Assembly (NCBI RefSeq): GCF_005082145.1
Contig: NZ_CP034897.1
Location: forward strand, 568,743-632,742
DNA from: Buchnera aphidicola (Aphis craccivora)
Lineage (GTDB): Bacteria; Pseudomonadota; Gammaproteobacteria; Enterobacterales; Enterobacteriaceae
Reading direction: 5' to 3'
Length of the DNA stretch: 64,000 nt
Each line of letters opens with the position of its first letter. Within the stretch, counting starts at the first letter, position 1. Both the position numbers and the translations under genes were made by a program. Below are positions 19,687-31,449 of this stretch, in pieces. The notes under the pieces are model-generated. The model did no database searches and had not been told where the DNA came from. It saw only the letters and a list, made by a program, of their open reading frames with translations.

Positions 19687-21888
19687 TTAAAGACATAAAG
19701 ATAATTCTATTTTTTTTTGGTGTAAATTAACAGAAACTACTTTTACTTTTAAAGTATCACCAAGACGAAAAGTATTTTTAGTCGATTTTCCAATAAATTT
19801 TAGTCCAATGGAATCAAAATAATAATAATCATCACTTAAATTTTCTAAACGAACTAATCCATCAATCAAATATTTATTTAAACGAACGAAAAAACCAAAA
19901 GAAGTAACATTTGAAACCACTCCAGTAAATATATTTCCAATTTTTTTTTCCATAAAATCACACTTCAACCAATCCATAACATCTCTATTAGCTTCGTCTG
20001 CACGTCTTTCAGTCATAGAACAATGTATACCAATTTTTTTTATATTCATATCATATAAATTAGACTTAAAAAAGTTATTTTTTTTTAAATTTTTTTTATT
20101 TTTATCTATTTTAGATAATACTTTTTTAATTGCTCTATGTAAAATAAGATCAGGATACCTTCTAATTGGAGAAGTAAAATGTACATAACTAGATAAAGAT
20201 AAACCAAAATGCCCTCGGTTTTCTGGAGAATATACCGCTTGTTTCATAGATCTTAATAAGATAGTTTGAATCATCTCGTAATCTGAACGATTTTTAATAC
20301 TTTTTAATAAATCAGAATAATGAATAGATTCTGGCACTTCACCGCCAGACAATGATAATCCCAACTCATTTAAAATAATTCGGCAATTTATAATACTATC
20401 TTGATCAGGACGATCATGATTTCGAAATAAAATTGGATATTGATATTTTTTTATAAATTTAGCTGAAGCTATATTAGCTAATATCATACATGATTCAATA
20501 AATTTATGTGCATCGTTTCTAATATGTTGATAAATTTTTTTAATTTTAAAATTAGAATCTAAAACAAATTTAGTTTCAATATTATCAAAATACACACCTT
20601 TTTTAGAAACATCATGTTTTTTTAATGTTTTTTGTAAAAAAAACAAATTTTTAATTTGTTTCAATAATTTATTATATTTTAAACAAAGTTTAATATCACC
20701 ATTCCAAATTTTAAATATTTCGTCATATGTAAAACGTCCTTGAGAAGATATTACCGCTTCATAATGTTTATATTTAATTAATTCCCCTTCTTCTGACAAA
20801 CTCATTTCACATATCAAGCATAAACGTTCCGAATAAGGGTTTAAAGAACATAAATCTGTAGATATCTTTTCTGGCAACATAGGAACAACTAATGAAGGGA
20901 AATATACAGAATTTCCTCTTTTTAAAGCCTCTTGATCTATAGGGGTTCCAGGTTTAACATAATAACTAACATCTGAAATAGCAACCCATAAATTCCAACC
21001 TTCTTCTCCACTATTTTTTTTTTTACAAAAAATAGCATCATCAAAATCACAAGCATCTTTTTCGTCAATAGTAAAAAATGGAAGATGTCTTAAATCTACA
21101 CGATTTTTAAATTCTTTTTGATCGAATTTATCATTTATTTGATATAATTGATTTTTAACTTCTTTAGACCATATATAGGGAATAGAATGAGTTCGTATAG
21201 CAATATCTGTAGCAAGAGTAGTTTGCATTTCTTTTCCGCCAAGAACTTCTACTATAATTCCCTCAATTTTATTTTTTTTATTTAAAAATTTTTTATTTAA
21301 TTTAACAACAACAACAGATCCTATAGAAAGTTTTTTTGTTAAAGTTGATGAAAAAACAAATATTTTAAAATTAAATCTATTATCATTTGGAACAACAAAT
21401 TTTATCTTTTTTTCAATGTAATAACGACCTACAATTAAAACATTATTTGGTTTTAATATTTTTAATACTTTTGCTAAGCTTCTTCCTTTTTTTTCAGATT
21501 TTATAACATGTGCTAAAATAATATCACCATGAATACATAATTTCATTTGCTCAGCAGAAAGCCAAAGATCTTCTTTTAATGTTTCACTTCTAAGAAAACC
21601 ATATCCATCTCTATGACCTATTACTTTTCCTATAACTATATTAATATTTTCTAAAACAACGTAACAACAATTATATGTATATATAATTTGCTTATCTCGT
21701 TCCATTGCTCTTAATCTACGACGTAATGCTTTTTTCGATTCTTGGTTGTCAATGCTAAATTTTTTTTCTATTTTTTTTAAATTTATTAAATCTTTATCTG
21801 TTCTTAAAAAAGACAAAATACATTCTCTACTAGGAATAGGATTTGTATATTTTTTATGATTATGTTTTTGGTAGGTATCTACTACCAT
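19687..21888 (-). CDS. rnr: ribonuclease R
   Basis: Processive 3'-5' exoribonuclease that degrades structured RNA. The protein has 733 residues against 813 in E. coli. Order: N-terminal winged helix (NPIPSRECILSFL), cold-shock domains (GHRDGYGFLR), the RNB catalytic domain with DACDFDDAIFC near residue 279 and PIRRYPDLILHRAI, and a C-terminal S1 domain (GVVSNVTSFGFFVRL). The about 80-residue lysine-rich tail of the E. coli protein is missing. The gene is co-directional with purA; nsrR, which separates them in E. coli, is absent. Confidence 0.96.
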   Translation of the reverse strand: MVVDTYQKHNHKKYTNPIPSRECILSFLRTDKDLINLKKIEKKFSIDNQESKKALRRRLRAMERDKQIIYTYNCCYVVLENINIVIGKVIGHRDGYGFLRSETLKEDLWLSAEQMKLCIHGDIILAHVIKSEKKGRSLAKVLKILKPNNVLIVGRYYIEKKIKFVVPNDNRFNFKIFVFSSTLTKKLSIGSVVVVKLNKKFLNKKNKIEGIIVEVLGGKEMQTTLATDIAIRTHSIPYIWSKEVKNQLYQINDKFDQKEFKNRVDLRHLPFFTIDEKDACDFDDAIFCKKKNSGEEGWNLWVAISDVSYYVKPGTPIDQEALKRGNSVYFPSLVVPMLPEKISTDLCSLNPYSERLCLICEMSLSEEGELIKYKHYEAVISSQGRFTYDEIFKIWNGDIKLCLKYNKLLKQIKNLFFLQKTLKKHDVSKKGVYFDNIETKFVLDSNFKIKKIYQHIRNDAHKFIESCMILANIASAKFIKKYQYPILFRNHDRPDQDSIINCRIILNELGLSLSGGEVPESIHYSDLLKSIKNRSDYEMIQTILLRSMKQAVYSPENRGHFGLSLSSYVHFTSPIRRYPDLILHRAIKKVLSKIDKNKKNLKKNNFFKSNLYDMNIKKIGIHCSMTERRADEANRDVMDWLKCDFMEKKIGNIFTGVVSNVTSFGFFVRLNKYLIDGLVRLENLSDDYYYFDSIGLKFIGKSTKNTFRLGDTLKVKVVSVNLHQKKIELSLCL

Positions 21889-21965
21889 ATTTACTTCTCC
21901 AGTTACATAGTTTAATTAAAATATTTTAAATATTTTCATATTAAAATTTATTTTTAAACATAGAA

Positions 21966-23258
21966 TTATAAAAAAAGATTTCTTACTAAAATAGTATCAT
22001 TACGATCTGGACCTGTAGAAATCATATCAACTGGAATTCCTGCAATTTTTTCAATACATTTTATGTAATTCTTTGCAGCTTTGGGTAAATCTTCTATTTT
22101 TTTGATACCTGAAGTTTTTTTCATCCAACCTGGATATACTTCATATACTGGTTTCATATTTTCTAAATTATTACAAGATAAACTAGTATGAAATTCTAAT
22201 GTATTTATATTTTGATAAGCTATACAAATTTTTATTTCTTTTAAATTATCTAAAACATCTAACTTTGTTATACATAATGCAGATAAAGAGTTCAATTGCA
22301 CTGAATAACGTAAAGCTACACCATCTAACCATCCCGTACGTCTTTTTCGACCTGTAGTAGATCCAAATTCATTACCTTCTTTAGAAAGATAACTATCTGT
22401 TTCATCAAAAAGCTCAGTAGGAAAAGGACCATTACCTACTCGTGTAGAATAAGCTTTTGTTACTCCTAAAATATAGTCTAAACTTTTTGGGCCAACTCCT
22501 GTTCCAGTAATAACTCCACCTACAGTACTATTAGAAGAAGTAACATAAGGATATGTGCCATGATCAATATCTAGAAGACTACCTTGTGCTCCTTCAAAAA
22601 TAATCATTTTTTTATTTTTAATTGCTTCATATAATATTATGTTAGTATCTGTTATCATATCATTGATTATATTTTTAAATTTTAATAAATCTTTTAAAAT
22701 CACTTTATAATCAAATGATTTATCTTTATAAATAGAAACTAATTGAGCATTATAATAATTAACTATTTTTTCTAATTTTAAAGATAATTTTTTTTCATTC
22801 TTTAAATCCCCAACACGTAAAGAACGTCGAGCAATTTTATCTTCATAAGCTGGCCCAATACCTCGTCCTGTTGTGCCAATAGCATTAATTCCTAATGTTT
22901 TTTCACGTGCTATATCCATAGCAATATGAAATGGTAAAATCAAAGAAGCAGAATCGGAAATAAAAAGACGTTGGTGAATAAAAAAATTATTTTTTTTTAA
23001 CATTTCTATTTCTTTAACTAACTCAGAAATAGAAACTACAACTCCATTTGAAATTATACCAATAACATTTGGATGTAATAAACCTGATGGGATTAAATGA
23101 AGAACAATTTTTTTTTGATCAACTACTAATGTATGACCAGCATTGTGTCCTCCATGAAATCTAACTACATAAGAACTATATTTAGATAAATAATCAACTA
23201 TTTTTCCTTTACCTTCATCACCCCATTGAGTACCTAATATTACAATATTTTGTTTCAT
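21966..23258 (-). CDS. purA: adenylosuccinate synthetase
   Basis: GTP-dependent first step from IMP to AMP. The protein has 430 residues (E. coli 432). The N-terminal GTP/IMP site reads [15 protein letters not shown], followed by [25 protein letters not shown] and [16 protein letters not shown] [14 protein letters not shown]. It follows hflC by 20 bp, probably as one transcript with hflK-hflC as in enterobacteria. Confidence 0.97.
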   Translation of the reverse strand: MKQNIVILGTQWGDEGKGKIVDYLSKYSSYVVRFHGGHNAGHTLVVDQKKIVLHLIPSGLLHPNVIGIISNGVVVSISELVKEIEMLKKNNFFIHQRLFISDSASLILPFHIAMDIAREKTLGINAIGTTGRGIGPAYEDKIARRSLRVGDLKNEKKLSLKLEKIVNYYNAQLVSIYKDKSFDYKVILKDLLKFKNIINDMITDTNIILYEAIKNKKMIIFEGAQGSLLDIDHGTYPYVTSSNSTVGGVITGTGVGPKSLDYILGVTKAYSTRVGNGPFPTELFDETDSYLSKEGNEFGSTTGRKRRTGWLDGVALRYSVQLNSLSALCITKLDVLDNLKEIKICIAYQNINTLEFHTSLSCNNLENMKPVYEVYPGWMKKTSGIKKIEDLPKAAKNYIKCIEKIAGIPVDMISTGPDRNDTILVRNLFL

Positions 23259-23278
23259 TTCTTTAAAATACCTATTTT

Positions 23279-24208
23279 TTATTTTTGATTTGAAATAATT
23301 TGGTTCATATATTGAAAAAATTTATTATCAGAACTAATTAAAATAAGATTATTATTATTTTTAAAACTATTTTCATAAGCATGTAAACTTCGAACAAATA
23401 AATAAAAAGAAGAATCTTTTTTCAAATTATCTGAAAATAATTTTGCAACTTTAGCTTCTCCTTGACCTTTTAATATTAAGGCTTCTTTCTTTGCTTTTGC
23501 TAATATCATTGAAACTTTATAGTCAGCCATTGCTCGTAATTTTTCTGCTTTTTCTTGCCCTTGAGAACGTTGACTTCTAGCAACAGCTTCTCGTTCTGCT
23601 CTCATTCTATTATATATAGCTTCAGAAACTTCAGTAGGCAAATTAATTTGTTTAATACGAACATCTACAACCTCAATACCTAAAGCATTCATGCTATTAA
23701 CATTCATTTTAGATGAATTTGTTAAATTTACCGTTCCTTTATTTAAAGACTGAAGTACATCTGTTGTCAATCTACCTCTAGAATCAGTTACAATTTCTTT
23801 TACGTTTAAACATCCTATTTCAGAACGTAATCGATCACTAAATTTTCTTTTTAATAAAACTTCAGCTTGAAAAATATCTCCGTTTCCAGTAGCTAAATAA
23901 TAACGACTAAAATCACTAATACGCCATTTTATATAAGAATCTACAATAAGATCTTTCTTTTCTTTTGTAACAAAACGGTCAGCTTGATTATCCATGGTAT
24001 GAATACGAGCATCTAACATTTTTACACTTTCTAAAAATGGAATTTTAAAATGCAATCCAGGATCATAAACTAATGTTTTTTGATCTTTATTTCTTAAAAC
24101 TTTTCCAAATTGTAATACAATTCCACGTTCTCCTTCTTTAACAATAAATAATGAAGAAGAAAGCAAAAAAAGTAAAATACTTGAAAAACAAATTAATAGT
24201 TTATTCAT
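23279..24208 (-). CDS. hflC: HflC, FtsH protease modulator (SPFH/stomatin family)
   Basis: Inner-membrane SPFH protein that forms the HflKC cage around FtsH in the periplasm. The protein has 309 residues. A single N-terminal membrane segment ([18 protein letters not shown]) is followed by the SPFH domain starting [12 protein letters not shown] and by the Ala/Glu-rich coiled-coil helix with [20 protein letters not shown]. It lies 4 bp downstream of hflK. Confidence 0.95.
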   Translation of the reverse strand: MNKLLICFSSILLFLLSSSLFIVKEGERGIVLQFGKVLRNKDQKTLVYDPGLHFKIPFLESVKMLDARIHTMDNQADRFVTKEKKDLIVDSYIKWRISDFSRYYLATGNGDIFQAEVLLKRKFSDRLRSEIGCLNVKEIVTDSRGRLTTDVLQSLNKGTVNLTNSSKMNVNSMNALGIEVVDVRIKQINLPTEVSEAIYNRMRAEREAVARSQRSQGQEKAEKLRAMADYKVSMILAKAKKEALILKGQGEAKVAKLFSDNLKKDSSFYLFVRSLHAYENSFKNNNNLILISSDNKFFQYMNQIISNQK

Positions 24209-24212
24209 ATAT

Positions 24213-25442
24213 TCATTCTCTCTCTATATTTTTAATATCATTTCGTATTGAATTTATACGTCGTTGTTTGAAAAAATTATTAGGAGATAATGAAGATACA
24301 TAATTAATCTCTCGATCTTTTTTTGAAAAATTAGATTTATTTTTTATTGATTTAGTTGAATTTAAAAATAATTTATTATTTTTTTTTATATCATTGATAA
24401 AACTATTTAAAGATAAAAACAATGTTGAATTGCTATTTTTATCAATAAAAATTTTTTTAGTACGACTTAATAATCTTTCCATAGATTCTATATAAATTCT
24501 TTTAAGGGTAATTTCTTTTGCTTTTTTATATTCTGGTAAGATTTTTAAAAATCTTATAACTTCTCCTTGAGCCTCTAAAATTATACGAGAAGAATATGCT
24601 CTAGCTTCCTCTAAAATACGTTGAGCTTTTCCCTTGGCTTTAGGTTGAACTTCATTTGCATATGCTTCAGCTTCACGTACATATTGTTCTCGATTTTCAC
24701 GAGCAGCAATTGCATCATCAAAAGCGGCTTTTACTTCTTCAGGAGGTCTAGCTGTTTGGAAATTAACATCTAATATAGTGATACCCATATTATATGGTTT
24801 AATTGTTTCTTCGATTTCTTTTTGAGTGTCATGTCTTACTAAAGTACGTCCCTCAGTTAAAATGCGATCCATAGTAGAGCGTCCAATAACTCCACGTAGA
24901 GCACTATCGGTTGCTTGTCTTAAACTATCATCTGGATATGCAACAGAAAAAAGATAACTAGAGGGATTAGTAATTTTATATTGTACATTCATTTCTACAC
25001 GTACTACATTTTCATCAGAAGTTAACATTACACCTGAAGTTGCTAGTTCACGAACTGTTTCAACATTAACAGCTTGTACATTATTAATAAAAACTGGTCT
25101 CCAATTTAATCCAGGTTCAACTAAATGACTAAATTTTCCAAAATGAGTGACTACTCCTCGTTCAGCTTCTTTAATAGTATAAAAACCACTAGCACACCAG
25201 ACTATAAAAGCTATAAAAATTAAAATTAGAAAAGGATTAATTTTTTTATTTAATGAATTTGAAGAATTAGCTGTATTAATTATATTATTAATATTTTGTA
25301 AATATTTTTTAAAATTTATTAAATTTTTTTTTTCATTACTTCTTTTTTGTTCTTTTTTTTCAGAATAATCTTTTTCTGAACCATTTTTCTTTCCCCAGGG
25401 ATCTAGTTCTGGTTCATTATTATTTGGTTTATTCCAGGCCAT
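24213..25442 (-). CDS. hflK: HflK, FtsH protease modulator (SPFH family)
   Basis: Partner of HflC. The start is taken at ATG 25442 (MAWNKPNNNEPELDPWG), which matches the E. coli start; an in-frame ATG 12 bases upstream adds MRHK without similarity. 409 residues: a cytoplasmic N-terminus where the E. coli glycine-rich region is replaced by Lys/Asn-rich sequence, one membrane helix (FLILIFIAFIVWCASGFY), the SPFH domain (EAERGVVTHFGKFSHLVEPG) and a coiled coil. The hfq and hflX genes normally between miaA and hflK are gone; 198 bp remain. Confidence 0.95.
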   Translation of the reverse strand: MAWNKPNNNEPELDPWGKKNGSEKDYSEKKEQKRSNEKKNLINFKKYLQNINNIINTANSSNSLNKKINPFLILIFIAFIVWCASGFYTIKEAERGVVTHFGKFSHLVEPGLNWRPVFINNVQAVNVETVRELATSGVMLTSDENVVRVEMNVQYKITNPSSYLFSVAYPDDSLRQATDSALRGVIGRSTMDRILTEGRTLVRHDTQKEIEETIKPYNMGITILDVNFQTARPPEEVKAAFDDAIAARENREQYVREAEAYANEVQPKAKGKAQRILEEARAYSSRIILEAQGEVIRFLKILPEYKKAKEITLKRIYIESMERLLSRTKKIFIDKNSNSTLFLSLNSFINDIKKNNKLFLNSTKSIKNKSNFSKKDREINYVSSLSPNNFFKQRRINSIRNDIKNIERE

Positions 25443-25640
25443 TTTATGCCTCATTAATTAGTTTTAATGCTATATCATATACTTTTAACAAATTCAAAAT
25501 AATATATCTTATATTTAAAGATATGAAAACTGTATTTTTTTAGAATTTTCTAAAAATTAATTAACATAAAATTCTTTGATAATACAAAAAAAATAAATTT
25601 CATATTCTAAAAAAATATAATATTTTATATATTTTTAACA

Positions 25641-26609
25641 TTAAATATCAAATTTATATTTTTTTTTAAGAATACCTGATATTTCTTGAAAAACAATATC
25701 TGGAGTAGAACTGATTAAAAAATGAATATTTTTCCATTTTTTTAACCATGTTAATTGATGCTTAGCTAATTTTCTTGTTGCAAAAATAATTCTTGAAATC
25801 ATTTCTTCATAATTAATTTGATATTCAAGATATTCCCACATCTGTCTATACCCTATACATCGTATAGATGGTAATTGTTTATTTAAATCACCTCTAAAAA
25901 ATAAATTTTCTACTTCTTTTTGAAAACCTAACATTAACATTCTTTTTAGACGTAATTCAATTTTTTCATATAACCATGCTTTACTCTTAGGTAAAATAGC
26001 GAATTGAACTATATTAAACGGTAATTTATTAAATGAATCATTTTTTAAAGATGTTAACGTTTTTCCAGAAATATAAAATACTTCTAATGCTCTTAATAAT
26101 CGTTGAAAATCATTTTTATGAATATTATTAGCGGATATAGGATCTATTAAATTTAATTTATCATGCAAAAAATATTTATTAAATTTTGCTTTATCTAGTA
26201 AATATTTTCTAATTTCAACATTTGAAGGAGGTAAATTAGATAAACCATATAATAATACATGATAATAAAACATTGTACCTCCAACTAATAACGGTATTTT
26301 TCCTAATTTTAAAATATTTATAATCTCTTTATACGCGTCTGTTCTAAATTCAGCTGCTGAATAAACTTCACTAGGATCTTTAATATTTAATAAACGATGT
26401 GGATGCATTTTTAAATCTAAATAACTTGGTTTATCTGTTCCAATGTTCATATCACGATAAATTAAAGCAGAATCTACACTAATTATTTCTACTGGTAAAT
26501 ATTTTCTAAGATATATAGCAATACTGCTTTTACCGCAACCAGTAGGGCCTATTAAAAAAAAAATAATTGGTTTTTTAAATTGAAAAATTTTTATATTTTT
26601 AATGTACAT
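25641..26609 (-). CDS. miaA: tRNA dimethylallyltransferase
   Basis: Adds an isopentenyl group to A37 of tRNAs reading UNN codons. The protein has 322 residues (E. coli 316). The P-loop is GPTGCGKSSIAI near residue 20, then SVDSALIYRDMNIGTDKPS, PLLVGGTMFYYHVL, and the C-terminal QLTWLKKW. It is the remaining intact member of the mutL-miaA-hfq-hflX-hflK block; mutL upstream is decayed. Confidence 0.95.
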   Translation of the reverse strand: MYIKNIKIFQFKKPIIFFLIGPTGCGKSSIAIYLRKYLPVEIISVDSALIYRDMNIGTDKPSYLDLKMHPHRLLNIKDPSEVYSAAEFRTDAYKEIINILKLGKIPLLVGGTMFYYHVLLYGLSNLPPSNVEIRKYLLDKAKFNKYFLHDKLNLIDPISANNIHKNDFQRLLRALEVFYISGKTLTSLKNDSFNKLPFNIVQFAILPKSKAWLYEKIELRLKRMLMLGFQKEVENLFFRGDLNKQLPSIRCIGYRQMWEYLEYQINYEEMISRIIFATRKLAKHQLTWLKKWKNIHFLISSTPDIVFQEISGILKKKYKFDI

Positions 26610-26639
26610 AATATTTAATCAATATTTATTTTATATAAT

Positions 26640-28190
26640 AATTTTGAAAGATGTCATTTGAATATCAATAAACAAAAATATTCTATTTTAATAATAGAAC
26701 CTTATCTGAATAACTCTAAGATTTTTTACATCAATATATGACTATCAAATCATTTTAAAATTTTTTAATATTAATCTTATCATTACAAAAGTAAATGAAA
26801 AAATTTGATATTAATTAATCAATATTCTTTTATAGAATATAAGGTGTTTTTTAAAATAATATATTTTTAAATAAAATAAAAGAAAATCTAAATTTAAAAC
26901 GTATTAATTGATTTATAAAACAAAATTTTATACTGCATAAAGCTAATAATAAATTGAAAGTTAAATAATAAAATTTAAGTATATGTTATTTAAATATAAT
27001 ATTGTTATTCATTTTGTTCAGTATTTTTTTCAAAAAATACAAAAATAAATATAAAATCGTTGAGATAATAAATTAATTCATAATATTTTTAATAATCATT
27101 AATAATCTCAAAGAATAAAAAGATTTATCTTTTTCTTTTTCTTTTGAATAAATATTAGTAAAGTTTTAAAATAATTTTTTTATTTTTCTAAAAATATTTT
27201 TTAATTTATTAACAATAAAAAATATAAAAATATTTAATAAAATATAGCTTTTTTCTAAAAAAATTATACGAAAACGACTGAATTTGATTTTTTGAAATAT
27301 TTATAACCAAATTTTATATAAAAATATAAATTTTATTAGATTTATTAAGTATAAATTGATTTTCAATAGAGTAAATATTAATATTTATTTTACTAGAAGG
27401 TATATAAATATATAAAATAAATAAATAATTAATTTTAACACCTATTATCTCATAATAAGCATTGAAAAATAGCATTATTTATTACGATATTATAAAATAA
27501 ATTGATTATTAATATAACAATATTCAATATTTTTAAAAAATTTTAAAAAATGCGAAGGATATATAATCCACTGAAACAACTTAATAATCACTTTTTAACT
27601 GTTATTAAATAGGAAACATCAAAATTATCAAATACTTAATTTAACTGAAGTATTATATCATTAAAACTTTTTGTGTTATTATAATTTATAATTAAATTTT
27701 TATTTTTCGAATAAGATATATAAATTAAAATAAGTAAAGCTATTTTTGTTGTCATGTTGTAAACTTTTAAAAAATATGATTTTTTGATATTTAAAAATTT
27801 AAGATAAATTAGTATTATAAAATTAATTTTCTACTATAATATTTCATATCATTATATTGATAACAAGAAATCAATATAACTCTTAAAACCGTTTTAATAC
27901 TTGATAATACTTCATTCGAAATCTAAATGTATTAATAATAGTTAAATTGGGAAAAATAGAAATTTTTATGAGGGAAAATTGCAAGTAATAATTCATTTTT
28001 TATTGATTTTATAGAAGTTATCTTTAATAACCATGGATTTAAAATCATTTTCTTCAATATTAATCTCAATATTTTCAGATTTTACATCAATGCTTTTCAT
28101 AAAACTTCTTTAATTACAGAAATTTATCTTTCAATTTTTTCTCTAAATGAAATTTTATTAGATATACTAATTAGTAAAAAATGAACAATT
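26640..28190 (-). pseudogene. mutL: eroded mutL (DNA mismatch repair protein)
   Basis: There is no long frame here, but reading the minus strand across frameshifts and stops recovers MutL blocks in the right order. Near 28165-28105 ISNKI..EKIER*ISVIKEVL matches [22 protein letters not shown]; 28096-28050 KSIDVKSENIEINIE matches NSLDAGATRIDIDIE; then IKDNFYKINK, and after a frameshift NELLLAI (27999-27979); 27922-27870 SNEVLSSIKTVLRVILIS matches FRGEALASISSVSRLTLTS; 27750-27711 KIALLILIYISYSKNKN matches RIALARFDVTINLSHNG. Catalytic residues are lost and several stops are present. Position upstream of miaA is that of mutL in E. coli. The part below about 27600 is too eroded to align by eye. Confidence 0.88.
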
Positions 28191-28225
28191 ATTTTTTATT
28201 TATTTATAGTTAAATTATATTTAAA

Positions 28226-29407
28226 TTAATTATATAATTTTTTAGAAAAAATTTCATTAATAGACGTATATTCGGAAATAATTAAATTTATTTCTTGGCT
28301 ATCTAATTGTAAATGAGAAATCTGACTTAATGTTTTTTTTATCCCTAATGTTTTTATTAAATTATCAATTTTCATTGATTCTAAATCATTTTTATTTCTA
28401 TAATACAATGCTGCTGCAATACCTTTTATTAAATTAAAATATGATAAATTATATTTTTTTGCTAATAATAAAGGTTTTATTAAACGTTCATTTTTAGCTA
28501 GTTTTTGCAGTGGATTTCGAGCAATACGTTCAATTTTATCTAATAAAAAAGGGTTTTGAAAACGAGTTAAAATTTTATCAATATAAGAAAAATGATTTTG
28601 TTGATTAAAATTATACTTTTTAATTAATGTTAATCCGCTTTCTTGCATTGCATTTTTTACAATATTTTTTATATCCTGATCTTTAATGCTTTCATATATA
28701 TTTATATAGTTTTTTATCCAACCTAAATATGCTGTTATAGCATGACCTGTATTTAATGTTAAAATTTTTCTATCTATAAAAGATTTTAAATTATTGCTAA
28801 TTGTCATATCAATGATTTTAGGGATAGTTCCTTTAAATTGTTTTTTATCAACAATCCATTCTTTAAAATTTTCTGCAATTAAAGATAGAGTATTTTTTTC
28901 AAAAGAAGAAGATATTGATGGTATAATAGTATCAATACTACAGTTAACAAAACCAATATTTTCATTTAGATATTCATGATATTTAATAGGAATGATTTTA
29001 AAAATAATATCTCTTAAATAAGAGCTAGCTTGAATTTTATTTTCACAAGCAATAATATTTAATGGAGTTTTAGATTTCAATTTAATTTTTAATATAATTC
29101 CTTTTGCTAAGATAAGCGCAATTTTATTAAGAGAAATTGCTCCAATTGCAGTTGTGATTAAACTAACATTAGATATTATGTTTAAGATTTCAGGATTATT
29201 TAAATTAACCGCTTGAAAATTATTTATATCAATAATTTTTTCATAATTATATCCTACTAACTTCACTTTATATTTTTTATAGTAATTTAATGCATCTATT
29301 AAATTTTGATTTATATCAGTAAAAGTAAGATCAAAACCAGACTGTAACATTGTTTTCCCAATAAAACCACGACCAATGTTTCCAGCGCCAAAATGTAAAA
29401 CTTTCAT
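28226..29407 (-). CDS. mtlD: mannitol-1-phosphate 5-dehydrogenase
   Basis: Oxidises mannitol 1-phosphate from the PTS to fructose 6-phosphate with NAD. The protein has 393 residues (E. coli 382). The N-terminal NAD-binding motif is HFGAGNIGRGFIG; the catalytic-helix region LTLNTGHAITAYLGW carries the conserved Lys/Asn-His block of polyol dehydrogenases in slightly altered form. It follows mtlA by 21 bp. Fructose 6-phosphate feeds directly into the neighbouring pgi step. Confidence 0.96.
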   Translation of the reverse strand: MKVLHFGAGNIGRGFIGKTMLQSGFDLTFTDINQNLIDALNYYKKYKVKLVGYNYEKIIDINNFQAVNLNNPEILNIISNVSLITTAIGAISLNKIALILAKGIILKIKLKSKTPLNIIACENKIQASSYLRDIIFKIIPIKYHEYLNENIGFVNCSIDTIIPSISSSFEKNTLSLIAENFKEWIVDKKQFKGTIPKIIDMTISNNLKSFIDRKILTLNTGHAITAYLGWIKNYINIYESIKDQDIKNIVKNAMQESGLTLIKKYNFNQQNHFSYIDKILTRFQNPFLLDKIERIARNPLQKLAKNERLIKPLLLAKKYNLSYFNLIKGIAAALYYRNKNDLESMKIDNLIKTLGIKKTLSQISHLQLDSQEINLIISEYTSINEIFSKKLYN

Positions 29408-29428
29408 ACTAAAATCCTAATTAAATTT

Positions 29429-31321
29429 TTAAACATTAAAATGTAATAAAACTTCTTTTATATTTTTTGTTTTAGATAATTTAGTAATAATATCTGGATT
29501 ATCTAATGCATTTGTAATCTTGCTAACTACCATAACATGTTCATTATTTTTAGCTGCAATCCCAATTACAAGATACGCTATATCATCAATGTTATCTCCG
29601 AAACGTACACCGTTGGGAAATTGACAAAAAATTATTCCAGTTTTTAAAATATTATCTTTTGCTTCTATAGTACCATGCGGTAATGCGATATGCTCTCCTA
29701 ACCATGTAGATGTAATTTTTTCTCTCTCTAACATTGCATCAATATAATCATTTTTAACATAACCTTGTTCTACTAAATGTTTTCCGACTATTTTAATGGC
29801 TTCTTCTTTATTATTAGCAAATTGATTAAGAATAATATTTTTTTGACTCAATTGAAATAATTTTTCTGATTTATTTTTTTTATTAAAATCATTTTTTTTA
29901 GTTGTATATATTTTATTATAAAAATTTTTATTTTTAATTAATTTATTTACTAAAGCATCATAAAACATGTTATCAAGAAAACTAACTAAAGATATATGTT
30001 TAGCATTAGGAGCATGCTGTTTAGCACGAGAAGTTAAATTTTTATGTGTTATTACAATGTCAGCGTTTTTAGGTATACAATGAATAGAAACATTATGTAT
30101 AGATATATCTATTAAATTTTTTTTTCTTATTTTTTCACGAAGAATACTTGCTCCTATTGCACTTGATCCCATTCCAGCATCGCAAGCAACTACAATAGTA
30201 TTAATATCTTTAAAAAAATAATCTGATTTATCATTTTTATAATTTAATAAATTATCATCAATTATCTTTTCAGATGACTCAACAAACTTTTTATTTTTAT
30301 GATCAATTAATTTTAATAATATAATAGCACTTAAAAAAGAAACGAAAAAAGAAGAAAAAATAGAAAAAATATTAATATAATAAAAATTTTTTTTTGTCAT
30401 TGCTAAAATAGATAAAATAGATCCTGGTGAAACTGCTCCAATTAAACCACCTTGAAAAAAAATAAGTATAAAAATATTGGTCATACTTCCTAAAATAAGA
30501 GATAATAAAAATTTTGGATTCATTAGAACATAAGGAAAATAAACCTCATGAACTCCACCTAAAAACTCGATAATCGCAGCTCCTCCAGCTGATTTATAAT
30601 AATCTCCTTTTCCGAAAAAAAAACATGCAAGTAATACACCTAAACCTGGCCCTGGATTAGATTCTATTAAAAAAAATATAGAATTTTTATTTTCCAATAT
30701 ATCTTGAAGACCTAACGGAGAAAAAATCCCATGGTTAATTGTGTTGTTTAAAAAAAATATTTTAGCAGGTTCAATTATTATAGCTATAAAAGGCAATAAA
30801 TTATAATGTATAATTGTTTTTAATAAACACCCTATAGAACTTGAAGTCCATTCAATAAAAGGTCCTATAATAAAAAATGAAATAATTGTTAAAAATATTC
30901 CAATTATTGCAATAGAAAAATTATTAACTAACATTTCAAAACCATTTTTTATTTTATCTTTCACTAAAATATCAAAATTTTTAATAATCCATCCACCTAA
31001 TACTCCAGATACCATACCCCCTAATAACATAGGTATTTTAGTACTTGTAATCATACCAATTGTAGTAATACTTCCAATTATACCCCCTCTTTCTCCTCCA
31101 ACTAACCGACCTCCTGTATACCCAATAAGAATGGGTAATAAATAAAATATCATAGGTGAAATTAATTCTGCTAAAACTTTATTTGGCTTCCAACCTAAAG
31201 GCATAAATAAAGCACTCATGATACCCCATGCAATAAAAATGCTTATATTAGGCATCATTATATTACTTAAAAATTGACCAAAATTTTGTATTTTAAATTT
31301 AATTGATTTAAACATATTCAT
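29429..31321 (-). CDS. mtlA: mannitol-specific PTS enzyme IICBA
   Basis: Imports and phosphorylates mannitol using phosphate from HPr. The protein has 630 residues (E. coli 637) and keeps all three domains: membrane IIC (about residues 15-335, with [22 protein letters not shown] and HGIFSPLG), IIB with the phosphocysteine in [12 protein letters not shown] near residue 380, and IIA with the phosphohistidine in EHIALPHGT near residue 550. The IIC-IIB and IIB-IIA linkers are Lys/Asn-rich. The regulator mtlR is not present downstream of mtlD. Confidence 0.97.
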   Translation of the reverse strand: MNMFKSIKFKIQNFGQFLSNIMMPNISIFIAWGIMSALFMPLGWKPNKVLAELISPMIFYLLPILIGYTGGRLVGGERGGIIGSITTIGMITSTKIPMLLGGMVSGVLGGWIIKNFDILVKDKIKNGFEMLVNNFSIAIIGIFLTIISFFIIGPFIEWTSSSIGCLLKTIIHYNLLPFIAIIIEPAKIFFLNNTINHGIFSPLGLQDILENKNSIFFLIESNPGPGLGVLLACFFFGKGDYYKSAGGAAIIEFLGGVHEVYFPYVLMNPKFLLSLILGSMTNIFILIFFQGGLIGAVSPGSILSILAMTKKNFYYINIFSIFSSFFVSFLSAIILLKLIDHKNKKFVESSEKIIDDNLLNYKNDKSDYFFKDINTIVVACDAGMGSSAIGASILREKIRKKNLIDISIHNVSIHCIPKNADIVITHKNLTSRAKQHAPNAKHISLVSFLDNMFYDALVNKLIKNKNFYNKIYTTKKNDFNKKNKSEKLFQLSQKNIILNQFANNKEEAIKIVGKHLVEQGYVKNDYIDAMLEREKITSTWLGEHIALPHGTIEAKDNILKTGIIFCQFPNGVRFGDNIDDIAYLVIGIAAKNNEHVMVVSKITNALDNPDIITKLSKTKNIKEVLLHFNV

Positions 31322-31449
31322 TGCTCATAATCTAGAAAAAACATTTAGTCAAGTAATAACTAATTAAATAATAAGTTTTATTTAAAATTTAATATAAAAC
31401 ATAAAATAACTACTTAAAACTAATCATAACTAAAACAATTAAATTAATA

